Virus record (IMG/VR): IMGVR_UViG_3300045932_000268
Location: 1 to 63,947 of that record
Strand: one strand, 5' to 3'
DNA: 63,947 nucleotides
Source of the DNA: a virus
The notes beneath the pieces were generated by a model. It was not told the origin of the DNA and did no database searches. It saw nothing but the letters and a program-made list of their open reading frames with translations. Shown in pieces: positions 25,116-33,171 of the stretch (positions are counted from its first letter, which is position 1; every line of letters begins with the position of its first letter). The translations under genes and the position numbers were made by a program.

Positions 25116-25355
25116 ATGAAAACGGCCATCTCGCTCCCCGATCCCCTCTTTGCGCGAGTTACGCGGCTCGCGCGCCAGACCCGGCGCACGCGCAGCGCCG
25201 TGGTCGCGGCGGCGCTGGAAGAATATGTCGCGCGCCATGCCCCCGACGAAATCACCGAGAGCATCAATCGCGTCATCGCCGCGCTCGGCGGCGACACCGT
25301 CGATCCGGTCCTCCAAGCGGCGGCCGATGAGATGCTGCGGACGGTCGAATGGTAA
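25116..25355 (+). CDS. RHH antitoxin of a MazEF-type pair, 79 aa
   Basis: The first 45 residues (MKTAISLPDPLFARVTRLAR) are a ribbon-helix-helix: a short beta strand then two helices, as in CopG/MazE antitoxins. The acidic C-terminus (about residues 50-79) would mask the toxin. It is coupled to the toxin by a TAATG overlap and preceded by its own promoter. It is on the plus strand inside the minus-strand late block, so it is likely a moron gene expressed in the lysogen. Confidence 0.85.
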   Translation: MKTAISLPDPLFARVTRLARQTRRTRSAVVAAALEEYVARHAPDEITESINRVIAALGGDTVDPVLQAAADEMLRTVEW

Positions 25356-25702
25356 TGACCCAGGGCGACATCTGGTGGGCCGAGTTGCCCGCCCCGGCCG
25401 GATCGACGGCGGGCTTTCGGCGACCGGTCATCGTCGTGCAGAGCGACAGCTTCAACCGCAGTCAGATCGGCACGATCGTCTGCGTCCCCTTGACCAGTCA
25501 ACTGCGCTGGGCCGACGCGGCCGGGAACATCCGCCTGACACCGCGCCAGACGGCCTTGCCAAAGGAGTCGGTGGCTCAGGCGACCTTGATCCTCGCGGTT
25601 GATCGCCGCCGCTTGACCGAACGCGTCGGTCGGCTGTCCGGCCCGACGCTCGCGCTGGTGCTCGCGGGCGTGGATCTGGTGCTCGGACGCACGCGCGGGT
25701 AG
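25355..25702 (+). CDS. MazF/PemK-type mRNA interferase toxin, 115 aa
   Basis: GDIWWAELPAPAGSTAGFRR, then RRPVIVVQSDSFNRSQIGTI, IVCVPLTSQ and ALPKESVAQATLILAVDRRR are the classic MazF blocks. MazF toxins cleave specific RNA sequences and stop translation. The ATG at 25355 shares its A with the antitoxin stop (TAATG); an in-frame ATG at 25349 is also possible. Only 20 bases separate its end from the convergent terminase gene. Probable stabilisation of the prophage, or an anti-competitor role. Confidence 0.9.
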   Translation: MTQGDIWWAELPAPAGSTAGFRRPVIVVQSDSFNRSQIGTIVCVPLTSQLRWADAAGNIRLTPRQTALPKESVAQATLILAVDRRRLTERVGRLSGPTLALVLAGVDLVLGRTRG

Positions 25703-25722
25703 CGCCCCGATCGCCATGCCGT

Positions 25723-27885
25723 TCACGCTCCCCGCCGCCACCGGCGCCGCGCCTCGCGCGCCACCTGCGCGTAGACGGCATCAAACCGCGGCGGCATCCC
25801 GTGCGGACTCACGTCCCGCCCCTGCCACCCCGGATCCCACACCGGATCCTCGCGCGCCAGCGTCGTCCGCCGGTCCGTTGCGGTCTGCCGCGGCCCGCGT
25901 GTCTCGTTCACATACCAGGAGAAGAGCAGCATGCCGGCGGCGACGATCCGATCATCGTGCCCGCCGTAGGCGGCCCGCGCCGATTGCGCCGCTTCGTCCT
26001 TTTCGAGCGATTCCATCTCCGCCACGAACATCGGCGAGGCCAGATCGATCCAGCCGTTGTTGATGTAGGTCTGCACCATGTCGAGCATCCAGGCGCGGGC
26101 CCACTGGTTGGAGAAGAAGCCGATCTTGTTGCTGCGCGTCCGCTGCATGCGTTGGTCGTAGCGTTGCCAGACGTGGAAGTTCCACCAGCCGCGCTTCTTC
26201 ATTTCGTACTGGACGGCTTCCCCCGAGCGCAGACAGTCGATCGACACCCGCGGTTGCCGCCGTTCCCCGTCGATCTCGGTCGCAAACAGGCTCCCGAGCG
26301 CATACGCCCACGGCCAGAAGCCCTGGCTGTTGATGTAGGGCGAGCACATCTCGACCACCTGCCCGTCGATCCGCGTCAGGCTCCCTTTGCGCAGGCCTTC
26401 GATCACCGAGGCGTCCAGCCCGATGCCGTCGCCGGTATCGACGCCGAAGCCGTACTCCTCGTCGGGCGCCGGCCACTCCCAGACGAAGATTTTGCCGTCG
26501 GTCGAGGCCCCGTAGCCGTCGTAGCGCACCGGCACCAGCTCGTAGCGCAGGTCGTGCGCGCCCCACTGCGCCCGAATCGGGATCGGGGGCAACCGGCTCT
26601 CGGTTTCCACCGACGTCGGCCGGTGTTCGATCGGCACATCCTCGCGCGCCGGCCCGAACCCCTGCAGTTTGTAGACGCCGATCGGCTCTTTCACCTGCTC
26701 GCGGCAGCGCGTGACGACCTCGACGCTGAACACCGAGTGATTCGTCGACTGAAACGCCTCGAAATCGTCCGCCGGACACTCCTGCAGGAAGCGATTGAGC
26801 TCGTTGCTCTGCTTGTACTCGTCGCGCGTGACCTCGTACCACCAGAGTTGCTCGCGCGGCAGCACCCAGCCCCGGCCGAGGTGCTGGCGGAGGCGCGGAT
26901 TGGCCTCCACGTAGGCGGCGGCCCGCGCCGCATACAGCTGGAGCGGCTCATCCGCACGCCAGTCGGGCGGGATCGGGTGTTTCCGCAACCACCCCTCGTC
27001 GGGATAGATGTCCCGGCCCACATACCACGGCAGGAAGATGGGGCAGAGGCGGGCCCGGCCGCGCGCCCAGCCCTCTTTGGAGAGCCGCCACTTGGCGTGC
27101 CACCAGTTATCGCGCCCGAGCGCCGTCGATTCGAGGATCGCGAACACGTAGGGCGTCTCGTGCACGGCGTTGAGGAAGCTGGCGTCGATGTCCTCGGCGG
27201 GATTGCTCCATTCGCACAGCTCGGAGAAGTGCGCGACGTTCGGGGTCGAGCCACGGCTGACGCCGCTGAACTGGTTCCCCGACTGCGAACAGTCGAGCGC
27301 CGAATTGTGGCCGCCGAATTCGGCCGGCATCAGCTTGGACACCTTGGTGACGCGCGGCATCAGCCACCACGGCGTGTGCTCCCACACCGTGCGGATCATC
27401 TTGGAGAGCTTTTCGGTCTTGATCGGCGTCGAGGAGGCGACGACCGCATCGACATCCGCCCAGAACTGCACGCGGTGCGCGACGGCGAGCTCGGTCAGCG
27501 TGGAGACGCCCAACTGGCGAGCCTTCAGTTGGATCATCATGATCGCCCACCGCTTGGCGTCCATCTCCGCCCAGAGATCGAGCACGATCTCCTGCGCCGC
27601 ATTCGGCCGGAAGGGCGTCAGGACCTTTTCGAAGCTGACGATCTTGGCGTAGCGCGTCGCCCAATAGCGGAAGTCGTGCGTGCAGATCAGGCGCTCGTGA
27701 TCGATGAAGGCGATCTCGTCGGGGGTCAAGCCGCGCGTGAGGTCTTTCGTCTCGGGATCCCACGCGTCGGCGAGGATCCCGGTCATGTGGGCGACGTCGG
27801 CCGCCTCCAAGTAGGTCGGATCGAAGCTGGGGGTGGCGCGGGCCTGCGCCGCAAGGAAGCGCCGTGTCGTGGCCGGGTCATACAT
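25723..27885 (-). CDS. Terminase large subunit, 720 aa
   Basis: ATPase and nuclease that packages DNA at the portal. Walker A-like KARQLGVST is at residues 121-129, Walker B VAHFSE at 217-222, and the coupling motif LESTA at 251-255. The C-terminal RNase H-like nuclease shows GVDTGDG (Asp 483), SIDC (Asp 550) and GHDDR (Asp 644-645). Length 720 aa is long for the family but normal for many podovirus-like terminases. The candidate small terminase is upstream at 28129-28764. Confidence 0.95.
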   Translation of the reverse strand: MYDPATTRRFLAAQARATPSFDPTYLEAADVAHMTGILADAWDPETKDLTRGLTPDEIAFIDHERLICTHDFRYWATRYAKIVSFEKVLTPFRPNAAQEIVLDLWAEMDAKRWAIMMIQLKARQLGVSTLTELAVAHRVQFWADVDAVVASSTPIKTEKLSKMIRTVWEHTPWWLMPRVTKVSKLMPAEFGGHNSALDCSQSGNQFSGVSRGSTPNVAHFSELCEWSNPAEDIDASFLNAVHETPYVFAILESTALGRDNWWHAKWRLSKEGWARGRARLCPIFLPWYVGRDIYPDEGWLRKHPIPPDWRADEPLQLYAARAAAYVEANPRLRQHLGRGWVLPREQLWWYEVTRDEYKQSNELNRFLQECPADDFEAFQSTNHSVFSVEVVTRCREQVKEPIGVYKLQGFGPAREDVPIEHRPTSVETESRLPPIPIRAQWGAHDLRYELVPVRYDGYGASTDGKIFVWEWPAPDEEYGFGVDTGDGIGLDASVIEGLRKGSLTRIDGQVVEMCSPYINSQGFWPWAYALGSLFATEIDGERRQPRVSIDCLRSGEAVQYEMKKRGWWNFHVWQRYDQRMQRTRSNKIGFFSNQWARAWMLDMVQTYINNGWIDLASPMFVAEMESLEKDEAAQSARAAYGGHDDRIVAAGMLLFSWYVNETRGPRQTATDRRTTLAREDPVWDPGWQGRDVSPHGMPPRFDAVYAQVAREARRRWRRGA

Positions 27886-27891
27886 GGGCGA

Positions 27892-28095
27892 TCAGGCCTC
27901 GCCTTCCTCGTCATCCCACGGAAAGACATCCGGCTCCCATTCCGCTGCCGGGAGGGCGGCCGTCCTGTGCGTCTCTGCGTCAGGTGGCCGGGCATGGACA
28001 GCGCAGTAGGGTGAGTGCTCGAGCGCCTCCGCCACACAGCGCAGCAGATGGCTGCCATCGATCGCCATGATCTGCATGCACAGGCGTCTCGGCAT
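27892..28095 (-). CDS. Small hypothetical protein, 67 aa
   Basis: Start at 28095 (MPRRLCMQIMAIDG) with AAGGAG six bases upstream; the longer reading to 28125 has none. It contains two short helices (SHLLRCVAEALEHS) and ends acidic (FPWDDEEGEA). The gap to the terminase start is six bases. No family recognised. Confidence 0.65.
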   Translation of the reverse strand: MPRRLCMQIMAIDGSHLLRCVAEALEHSPYCAVHARPPDAETHRTAALPAAEWEPDVFPWDDEEGEA

Positions 28096-28128
28096 GGCAG
28101 CTCCTTCGCGCGGCCTCGCGGGCATCCG

Positions 28129-28764
28129 CTACTCGCCTGGCAGGGTCCGCACGACCTGGCGCGCGGTCCGGTCAAAGGAGGCCGGGCGCCCCGGCTCCGG
28201 CGGCCGATCATCGGGCAGCGCCGTCGCGTGATTGACAATCCCGACCTGAATCCCCTTCGCCGTCGGCAGATACCCGGTGGCCTGGAAGTGCATCTTCCGT
28301 TCGTCGGTCGCCTCCGCTTCGAGCGCCCGCTTCACCGACGCCTTCATCAGCTTCGGGTAGTGCATCGCCGCGATCGTCTTGCCCATCGCAATGTTGAAGT
28401 CGAACGCGCAGCGACTGACCATCCCGACAAAGTCGCGCGCCTGCATCTGGGCTTCCTGCAGCACCTCGGCGATGGCGACGTCGCCCCCGACCTCGTGGGA
28501 CAAGCGGCGGTGGACGGCGACAAAGTGCTGCGCCTCGGGATCGGTCGTCGACAACTGCAGCAAGCGCAACACGGCACGCATCCCCCCGGGAATCTGCCGT
28601 ACCGTCCACGCCAGCGGGTCCCCCTGAATCCCGCCGTAGGCCCGCACCAGTCCGCGGATGCTGACCGGCATCGTCTGCAGCGCCGGCTTCTCGTCGACCG
28701 GCTCTGCCGGCACGAGGGGCCGCACGTCGGTTACCACTGATCCCGGTGGTCGTCTTTTTCCCAT
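28129..28764 (-). CDS. Candidate terminase small subunit / DNA-recognition protein, 211 aa
   Basis: Start at 28764 (MGKRRPPGSVVTDV). The middle is helical and basic (VAIAEVLQEAQMQARDFVGM, MHYPKLMKASVKRALEAEAT). The segment HFQATGYLPTAKGIQVGIVN looks like the end of small-terminase-like proteins. It overlaps the next gene upstream by 34 bases and lies one gene before the large terminase, the expected place. The call rests on position and pattern only. Confidence 0.55.
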   Translation of the reverse strand: MGKRRPPGSVVTDVRPLVPAEPVDEKPALQTMPVSIRGLVRAYGGIQGDPLAWTVRQIPGGMRAVLRLLQLSTTDPEAQHFVAVHRRLSHEVGGDVAIAEVLQEAQMQARDFVGMVSRCAFDFNIAMGKTIAAMHYPKLMKASVKRALEAEATDERKMHFQATGYLPTAKGIQVGIVNHATALPDDRPPEPGRPASFDRTARQVVRTLPGE

Positions 28765-28922
28765 TGCGCCAGGTCCTCCAGACGCGGCCGCGTCAAGGCC
28801 CGCTCGCCGGCGGGCGTCACCGTCGTGGGATCCGGCCGGGGCGGATAGACGCGCTCGGCGACCGTCGCCAGCCGATCGAGCGCCTGGGCGATCGCGCGGA
28901 GCGCCTCGGCCTCGTCGCTCAC
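28731..28922 (-). CDS. Small helical protein, 63 aa
   Basis: The N-terminal 28 residues (SDEAEALRAIAQALDRLATV) are an amphipathic helix; the C-terminal part is charged (RLEDLAQWEKDDHRDQW). The start overlaps the preceding gene (28919) by four bases. Probably coiled-coil or DNA-packaging accessory; not recognised. Confidence 0.65.
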   Translation of the reverse strand: MSDEAEALRAIAQALDRLATVAERVYPPRPDPTTVTPAGERALTRPRLEDLAQWEKDDHRDQW

Positions 28923-29071
28923 AGCCGCCGCTTCGCCCGCCGCTTGGCCGGCGCCCCGGAGGCGATCGCGCCGAAAAAGCGCCGCTGCTTCTCACTCAGC
29001 GGGTGCCCCTGCACCGTCTTATCCGAGAGGATCTGCCGGGCCTTGACCCGGCTCACCGGTCGTTTGGCCAT
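28919..29071 (-). CDS. Basic small phage protein, 50 aa
   Basis: Start at 29071 with a strong GGAGG site; ATG at 29104 is out of register with that site. MAKRPVSRVKARQILSDKTV, then GHPLSEKQRRFFGAIASG, is a pattern I know from small conserved phage proteins (K/R-rich, HPLxxxQRxxFGAIA). Such proteins usually lie near terminase or head genes, as here. Role unknown. Confidence 0.7.
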   Translation of the reverse strand: MAKRPVSRVKARQILSDKTVQGHPLSEKQRRFFGAIASGAPAKRRAKRRL

Positions 29072-29108
29072 AGGCCCTCCTCGCGCAGCCCGATCCCGCT
29101 GCACACAC

Positions 29109-29618
29109 TCAGGTCGCGCACGCCGTGACCGTCGACAGCGCCGACGCCGGGAGCCGGCCGGTGGCCTGCGGGTGGAGCACCCGCACCGCCCAGCGGTGCG
29201 CGTGGGCGTCCGGCAGGCGAAACCCTAACGAGGTGCGTGTCCCATTTTCGCGAATGTCGTAGTACCGGCTGTCCTGCAGCGCCTGCAGATGCCGCTTCGC
29301 AAACAGGAAGACGGTGTCGTAATTGCCGATCACATAGAGCCACGTGTTGTCGTCCCGCCGGATGCCGGAGGCGACGTAGTTCCCGTCGCGGGGATGGGCC
29401 TTTTCGGCAATCTCAATCCACAGGTGCCCGGTGTCGGCGTACTTCTGATCCAACTTGATCTCGACGCCGGTGCGCGATTCCCCGACCGTGTGTTGATAGA
29501 GCCGGCTGCTGTAGGGCACGACGACGAGGCCGAGCGGGTACAGGAGATCCGCGATGAAGTCCTGATACTGCAGCCCCGCCTCCGTCGTGGCGACCCGATA
29601 GGCGGCGTAGTCCGTCAT
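29109..29618 (-). CDS. Putative PD-(D/E)XK-type protein, 169 aa
   Basis: Start at 29618 (MTDYAAYRVATTEAG), overlapping the methyltransferase stop (ATGA). Residues about 45-75 read GESRTGVEIKLDQKYADTGH then LWIEIAEKA, which fit a restriction-like nuclease core with ExK residues. I cannot place the catalytic Asp with certainty. It lies directly after an adenine methyltransferase, so it could be its endonuclease partner. Confidence 0.45.
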   Translation of the reverse strand: MTDYAAYRVATTEAGLQYQDFIADLLYPLGLVVVPYSSRLYQHTVGESRTGVEIKLDQKYADTGHLWIEIAEKAHPRDGNYVASGIRRDDNTWLYVIGNYDTVFLFAKRHLQALQDSRYYDIRENGTRTSLGFRLPDAHAHRWAVRVLHPQATGRLPASALSTVTACAT

Positions 29619-30664
29619 GCGGACGCCTCGGCCACCTGATCGCCCCACGTCGCCCAGCCGTCCGCCGGCGCACGCGCAAACAGTTCCAGCCGCGGGCCGT
29701 CATAGAGCTGTTCGATCAAGGCGCGGAATTCCGGCGGCTTCTGGCTGTGGACCGGCGATCGCGGAATCGTCTGGACCGAATCTGGCATCGGCGTCGGCCG
29801 GTCCGGCAGACAGGACCCGCGCGTGCCGATCAACAGCAGCTCATGCCGGACGGAGACGTAATGCCCGAAGTTGTGCGCGACCTTGTCCCAGATGATCGAC
29901 GCCTTGTAGGTGAAGCCCCAGGCCTCGAACACCGGCCAGCATTCCGCCAGCAGCGGCGAGGTCACCCACAGGAACAGCACGGCATCGTCCCTCGCATGCG
30001 GCTGCACCGGCAGCGCGCACAGATCCGCGATGGACAGCGTGGCGTAATGCCGGTCCGCGCGCCCGTAGCCATCGGCGTCGTTGATGACGCCGTGGTTGTC
30101 GTACGCCCACGGCGGGTCGGCATAGATCACGCGGTACTGCCCGGCGATCGGCGCCGGGGCCTGCACGGGGCGCCGCTTGAGCTGCCGGTCCCCTTCGCGC
30201 AACAGATGCACGGTGACCCGTTCGTGTTCTTCGAGCACGCGCACGCGCCATTCGTCCACGATCTGTTCAAATGCCGGCGCCGGGATGGCCGCCAGCTTCC
30301 GCGCCCGGTCCGCCAGATGCTTGTCGATGTCGGCTTCAGTCAGTGTGGCCATAGAAACTGGGTCCACATCGGACCCGGTTTTCTTCGGTCGTCCGCCTTT
30401 TGCGAGGCCGATCCTGTCCCGCTGCGCCGCGATCAGTTCCCCGACGCGCCGTTCCGCCCGGAACCGGATCTCCGCCGCATCGACCTCGAGCTCGCGGTTC
30501 TTCGCCGACTTCGCCCACGCCCGCCAGGCGTCCGCGTGGGCCGCCGCCGCGCGCGCGCCGCCGACGGTGGACACGGTCACGAGGTCCCGCCGCAGCCGCG
30601 TGATCGCCTGACACGCCGCCGCATAGTGCGCGAGCGCCCGTGGCAGCAGGTCAGGCCGCGGCAT
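29615..30664 (-). CDS. MT-A70-type DNA adenine methyltransferase, 349 aa
   Basis: The MT-A70 signature DPPW is at residues 183-186 (YADPPWAYDN), and a target segment follows (TPMPDSVQTIPRSPVHSQKP). N-terminal helices (residues 20-170) resemble a ParB-like or coiled-coil region. It would transfer a methyl group to adenine N6 in phage or host DNA. It overlaps the PD-(D/E)XK-like gene by four bases and shares its stop/start with 30664-31485. Protection from host restriction is the usual role. Confidence 0.9.
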   Translation of the reverse strand: MPRPDLLPRALAHYAAACQAITRLRRDLVTVSTVGGARAAAAHADAWRAWAKSAKNRELEVDAAEIRFRAERRVGELIAAQRDRIGLAKGGRPKKTGSDVDPVSMATLTEADIDKHLADRARKLAAIPAPAFEQIVDEWRVRVLEEHERVTVHLLREGDRQLKRRPVQAPAPIAGQYRVIYADPPWAYDNHGVINDADGYGRADRHYATLSIADLCALPVQPHARDDAVLFLWVTSPLLAECWPVFEAWGFTYKASIIWDKVAHNFGHYVSVRHELLLIGTRGSCLPDRPTPMPDSVQTIPRSPVHSQKPPEFRALIEQLYDGPRLELFARAPADGWATWGDQVAEASA

Positions 30665-31485
30665 CAGAAACTCCCGGCCGGCAAATCGACAATCCCGCCG
30701 GCCGTCTGCTGCATCTGCGGCACCGGCAACCCCGCCTCCCGCCGCACCGCATCGGGCGGCCCCACCCCGCCCTCCGTCAACGGCGGATGCGCCATGCCGT
30801 AGGTGGCGACCCGCGTCGCGGCCTCCGCCGTCTGCACCACCCCGACCGAGGAGCCGCTCCCGTAACTGTCAGCCAGCCCCGCCCCCGGCGACGGCCGCGC
30901 GCCACCGGTAATCGGCAAGCCCGTCCCGGTGTGCATCGCCACATCGGGGTGCTGCGCCGCCGGCGGCAGCGCCCCCTCCGGCTCGACCACCGCGGCGGGC
31001 GGCCGCGCCCCCTGCGTCTCCAGTACCCGCGTGATCAGCGCCTCCAACCGTCCGAGTCGGTCTTCCACCGCCGCCGGGAGGGATACCGCCGCACGGGGTC
31101 GCTCCACCGCCGCTGGCCCCAGGGCCGAGCCGCGAAACGGTTCCGCGGGACGCACGACCTCCGGCGGCCGCCCCAGCCCCCGCGGATCCGCCAGCACGAC
31201 GTCCCCGCGCGCCGCCCCCAGATCCGTCCCGCCCGCCAGCGTCACCCGCCCCGCCGTCTCGACCTTGAGCGGCCCCTCCGTCGTCGGCCCGACCACCCCA
31301 CTCGGCGGATGCGCCTGCAGCTCCAAGCTCCAGGCCCACGTCACGACGGGAAAGACGAGATGCCCCGCCAGCCGCGTGTCCCCGTCCAGCTTCTGCTGCA
31401 CCTCCTGCAGAATCCGCGTCCGAATCTCCGCCCCGTTCAACCCGTGAAAGGCCCGCGTCGTCGGCGGCACCCCCGGCATCGTCAT
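30664..31485 (-). CDS. Hypothetical late protein, 273 aa
   Basis: N-terminal 45 residues are helical/aliphatic (AEIRTRILQEVQQKLDGDTR; AGHLVFPVVTWAWSLELQAH), followed by a long Pro/Gly/Ala-rich low-complexity part with one helix (AVEDRLGRLEALITRVLETQ). The N-terminal block looks like an annotated-unknown late phage module. Start overlaps the metalloprotease-like gene's stop (31482-31485). Confidence 0.6.
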   Translation of the reverse strand: MTMPGVPPTTRAFHGLNGAEIRTRILQEVQQKLDGDTRLAGHLVFPVVTWAWSLELQAHPPSGVVGPTTEGPLKVETAGRVTLAGGTDLGAARGDVVLADPRGLGRPPEVVRPAEPFRGSALGPAAVERPRAAVSLPAAVEDRLGRLEALITRVLETQGARPPAAVVEPEGALPPAAQHPDVAMHTGTGLPITGGARPSPGAGLADSYGSGSSVGVVQTAEAATRVATYGMAHPPLTEGGVGPPDAVRREAGLPVPQMQQTAGGIVDLPAGSF

Positions 31486-32114
31486 CGTGTCCTCCGTCTC
31501 GTCGCCGCCTTCACCGGCGGTTGGTTGAACGCGTCATACCCATGGATGGGCTGCGGCGGCGTCACATCCCCGACCCGCCGCCGATACAACTCCTCGGTGT
31601 AGTCCCGGTCGACCGCGTAGGCCTCGTCCTCCATCGCCCGGTGCAGCCGGGGATCGAGCGTCTGCCAGAACGTCCAGCCCGCCTCGCCCATCCGCCGATA
31701 CTGATCCTGATGCTGCGCCTCGTGCCGCAAGGTCTCGTCGAACGCATACGACGGCGGATGAAGCGCCAGACTGTCCTCCATCATCGCGTCGTGCTGCAGC
31801 GGATCGACCACCACGGTGCCCCGCGGGTACTCCAGCGAGGTTTGCCCCAAGACGTCCGGCTGCAACGTCCGCAGCAGAATCTGCCGCAGCAACGCCGCCT
31901 CCCGCGGCGCATACTTCAACAACCGCTGATACGCCCGATCCACCCCCGGATGCCCCGCCACCACCGGCACGTCGAGCCGCGGCGACGCCGGCAACCGCGG
32001 CTGCCCCGCCAACAGCAAAATCAACTGCCCGAGCCACCCCTGCAACGCCGGCCCCGCCGCCGGCGCCCCCCCCGCCGCCTTGGCCAACGCCCCCGCCGCC
32101 GCCCCGGTCGCCAC
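31482..32114 (-). CDS. Putative HEXXH zinc metalloprotein, 210 aa
   Basis: GTG start at 32114. Residues 131-135 are HEAQH (LRHEAQHQDQYRRM), the zinc-protease motif HExxH, with acidic residues 27-30 further on (MEDEAY, Glu 162 and 164) that could be the third ligand. The N-terminal 40 residues are Ala/Gly-rich and partly hydrophobic (LQGWLGQLILLLAG), perhaps a membrane or signal segment. A head-maturation protease or a lysis/surface enzyme are both possible. Confidence 0.5.
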   Translation of the reverse strand: MATGAAAGALAKAAGGAPAAGPALQGWLGQLILLLAGQPRLPASPRLDVPVVAGHPGVDRAYQRLLKYAPREAALLRQILLRTLQPDVLGQTSLEYPRGTVVVDPLQHDAMMEDSLALHPPSYAFDETLRHEAQHQDQYRRMGEAGWTFWQTLDPRLHRAMEDEAYAVDRDYTEELYRRRVGDVTPPQPIHGYDAFNQPPVKAATRRRTR

Positions 32115-32118
32115 CGCC

Positions 32119-32331
32119 CTACCCCCGCCCCCCCACCGCGACCGCCCGCTCCTCCCCCTCCGCCGCCTCCTCCTCCGTCCCCCGCGCCGCGGCCGACACC
32201 GCCGCCTGCCGCCGCACCGCCCACCCCACCCAGGTCTGCAACGTCACCCCCTCCTGCGCCGCACACACCTTCGCCACCCGCCAATCCCCCTCCCGCATCC
32301 GCACCGGCCGCGTCGTCTGCGCCCTCGTCAC
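32119..32331 (-). CDS. RHH/HTH-like DNA-binding protein, 70 aa
   Basis: A GTG start at 32331 has a purine-rich site (GGGAAGGGGGG). The first 45 residues (TTRPVRMREGDWRVAKVCAA, EGVTLQTWVGWAVRRQAAVS) have the strand-helix-helix spacing of CopG-like proteins; the C-terminus is acidic. The longer Gly/Arg-rich reading upstream is a shadow. It is the first gene of the late block, just after the candidate late promoter at 32376-32405. Confidence 0.5.
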   Translation of the reverse strand: MTRAQTTRPVRMREGDWRVAKVCAAQEGVTLQTWVGWAVRRQAAVSAAARGTEEEAAEGEERAVAVGGRG

Positions 32332-32375
32332 CCCCCCGCCCCCCTTCCCTGCCGCTACTTCGCTACCGGCCCCAG

Positions 32376-32405
32376 ACCCTACCCCCAACCCTGCCGCACT
32401 GTCAA
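32376..32405 (-). promoter_or_regulatory. Candidate late-block promoter
   Basis: Minus strand: TTGACA (32405-32400), an 18-base spacer, then TAGGGT (32381-32376). The start codon of the first late gene lies 45 bases downstream at 32331. The -10 box is weak (three of six), so a phage-encoded activator may be needed. It shares the 32332-32565 intergenic space with the divergent plus-strand promoter. Confidence 0.4.
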
Positions 32406-32553
32406 ACCCCTCGTCTCCCGCCGTCTCCCCCGTCCGGCCCACTGACCGCCCGCGGCCGCCCGAGACCTCCCCCCTCCGCCCACAGGACAAAACTTGCGGT
32501 TTCCGTCTATGGACGCCACGCCCCAGGTGTGCTAGGCCCCCCCCCGCACGCCG

Positions 32554-32559
32554 TATACT
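32554..32559 (+). promoter_or_regulatory. -10 box of early plus-strand promoter (CCGTATACT core)
   Basis: TATACT preceded by CCG, the same CCGTATACT core found upstream of 33172 and 34841. The ATG of the next gene follows after six bases (32566), so a leaderless transcript would result. No good -35 hexamer is present in the C-rich sequence upstream, so an activator could be involved. Confidence 0.5.
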
Positions 32560-32565
32560 CCCCCC

Positions 32566-32826
32566 ATGACCGTCTCCGACCTCCTCGCCGAACTCCAGCG
32601 CCTCGTCGCCGCCGGCTACGGCACCCGCCTCGTCCGCATGGGTGACCCCACCACCTCCGACTACGCCGAAGTCACCGGCCTCTGGATCCCCACCGACGAA
32701 CCCGTCATCGACCTCGAAGCCGCTGAGTGGACCCCCGCCCCAGACGCCCGCCTCCCGCCTCGTCGTAGCCCCCCCCGCCTCCGACGCCCCGCCCCGTCCC
32801 AAAGAGCCAGACCACCCACCCCGTAG
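32566..32826 (+). CDS. Small early protein, 86 aa
   Basis: The first 50 residues (MTVSDLLAELQRLVAAGYGT, LVRMGDPTTSDYAEVTGLWI, TDEPVIDLEA) match a common small phage protein pattern: helix, strand, then a short Ile/Val beta pair. The C-terminal 30 residues are Pro/Arg-rich and probably disordered. First gene of the early plus block; leaderless start at 32566 as judged from the -10 box. Confidence 0.6.
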   Translation: MTVSDLLAELQRLVAAGYGTRLVRMGDPTTSDYAEVTGLWIPTDEPVIDLEAAEWTPAPDARLPPRRSPPRLRRPAPSQRARPPTP

Positions 32827-33136
32827 GCTCCCGTGAGGCTCGGTGCTCCCCCCAGGCCCGGGAACCGCCGGGCCCACACCCCCACCCCACAAAAAACACC
32901 CACCAAAAAAAGACGGGTCCGGTCAAGCGCCTGCGCTCGCCGCGGGGGGCGGACCCCGTGACAATGCCGGCCTACTCGGTCGCCTTGGCCACGGCTCGAG
33001 CTCGGCACTCGAGCTCGTTGCGCGGTCTCGAGCTCGTTGCGGGGGGGACTCGAGCTCGTTGCGCTCGAGCTCGTTGCGGACCGTGGGCCCGTGTCGCCCG
33101 GCGGCCGCCTAATCCTGCCGTGCGACACAGTCAGAC
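32827..33136. other. 310-bp non-coding region with hairpins and GAGCTC repeats
   Basis: No convincing gene. GGCCCGG...CCGGGCC and ACGGGTCCG...CGGACCCCGT inverted repeats (about 32858-32970) are followed by A/C-rich runs. The five CTCGAGCTCG copies (32995-33073) are listed separately. This gap lies between the first early gene and the strongest promoter in the window (33137-33164). Confidence 0.6.
32995..33078. repeat. Five CTCGAGCTCG elements, four followed by TTGCG
   Basis: CTCGAGCTCG occurs at 32995-33004, 33008-33017, 33027-33036, 33049-33058 and 33064-33073. The last four are each followed directly by TTGCG. Spacing is 13, 19, 22 and 15 bases. Two further similar elements are near 33855 and 33882. 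The palindromic core CGAGCTCG suggests a protein-binding or iteron-like cluster, 60 bp upstream of a strong promoter. Confidence 0.75.
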
Positions 33137-33164
33137 TTGACTTTCCCGCAACATACCGTATACT
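33137..33164 (+). promoter_or_regulatory. Strong sigma-70-type early promoter
   Basis: TTGACT (33137-33142), a 16-base spacer, then TATACT (33159-33164) preceded by ACCG. This is the best promoter match in the window. Predicted transcription starts near 33171-33172, next to the ATG at 33172, so the first message is leaderless or nearly so. It would drive the plus-strand block from 33.2 kb to at least the terminator at 34728. Confidence 0.8.
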
Positions 33165-33171
33165 TCACCAT

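Noticed and set aside
21751-28014. Plus-strand open frames of 682 and 737 aa opposite portal and terminase
   Set aside because: Opposite strand of genes with clear motifs; His/Arg/Pro-rich with no recognisable fold.
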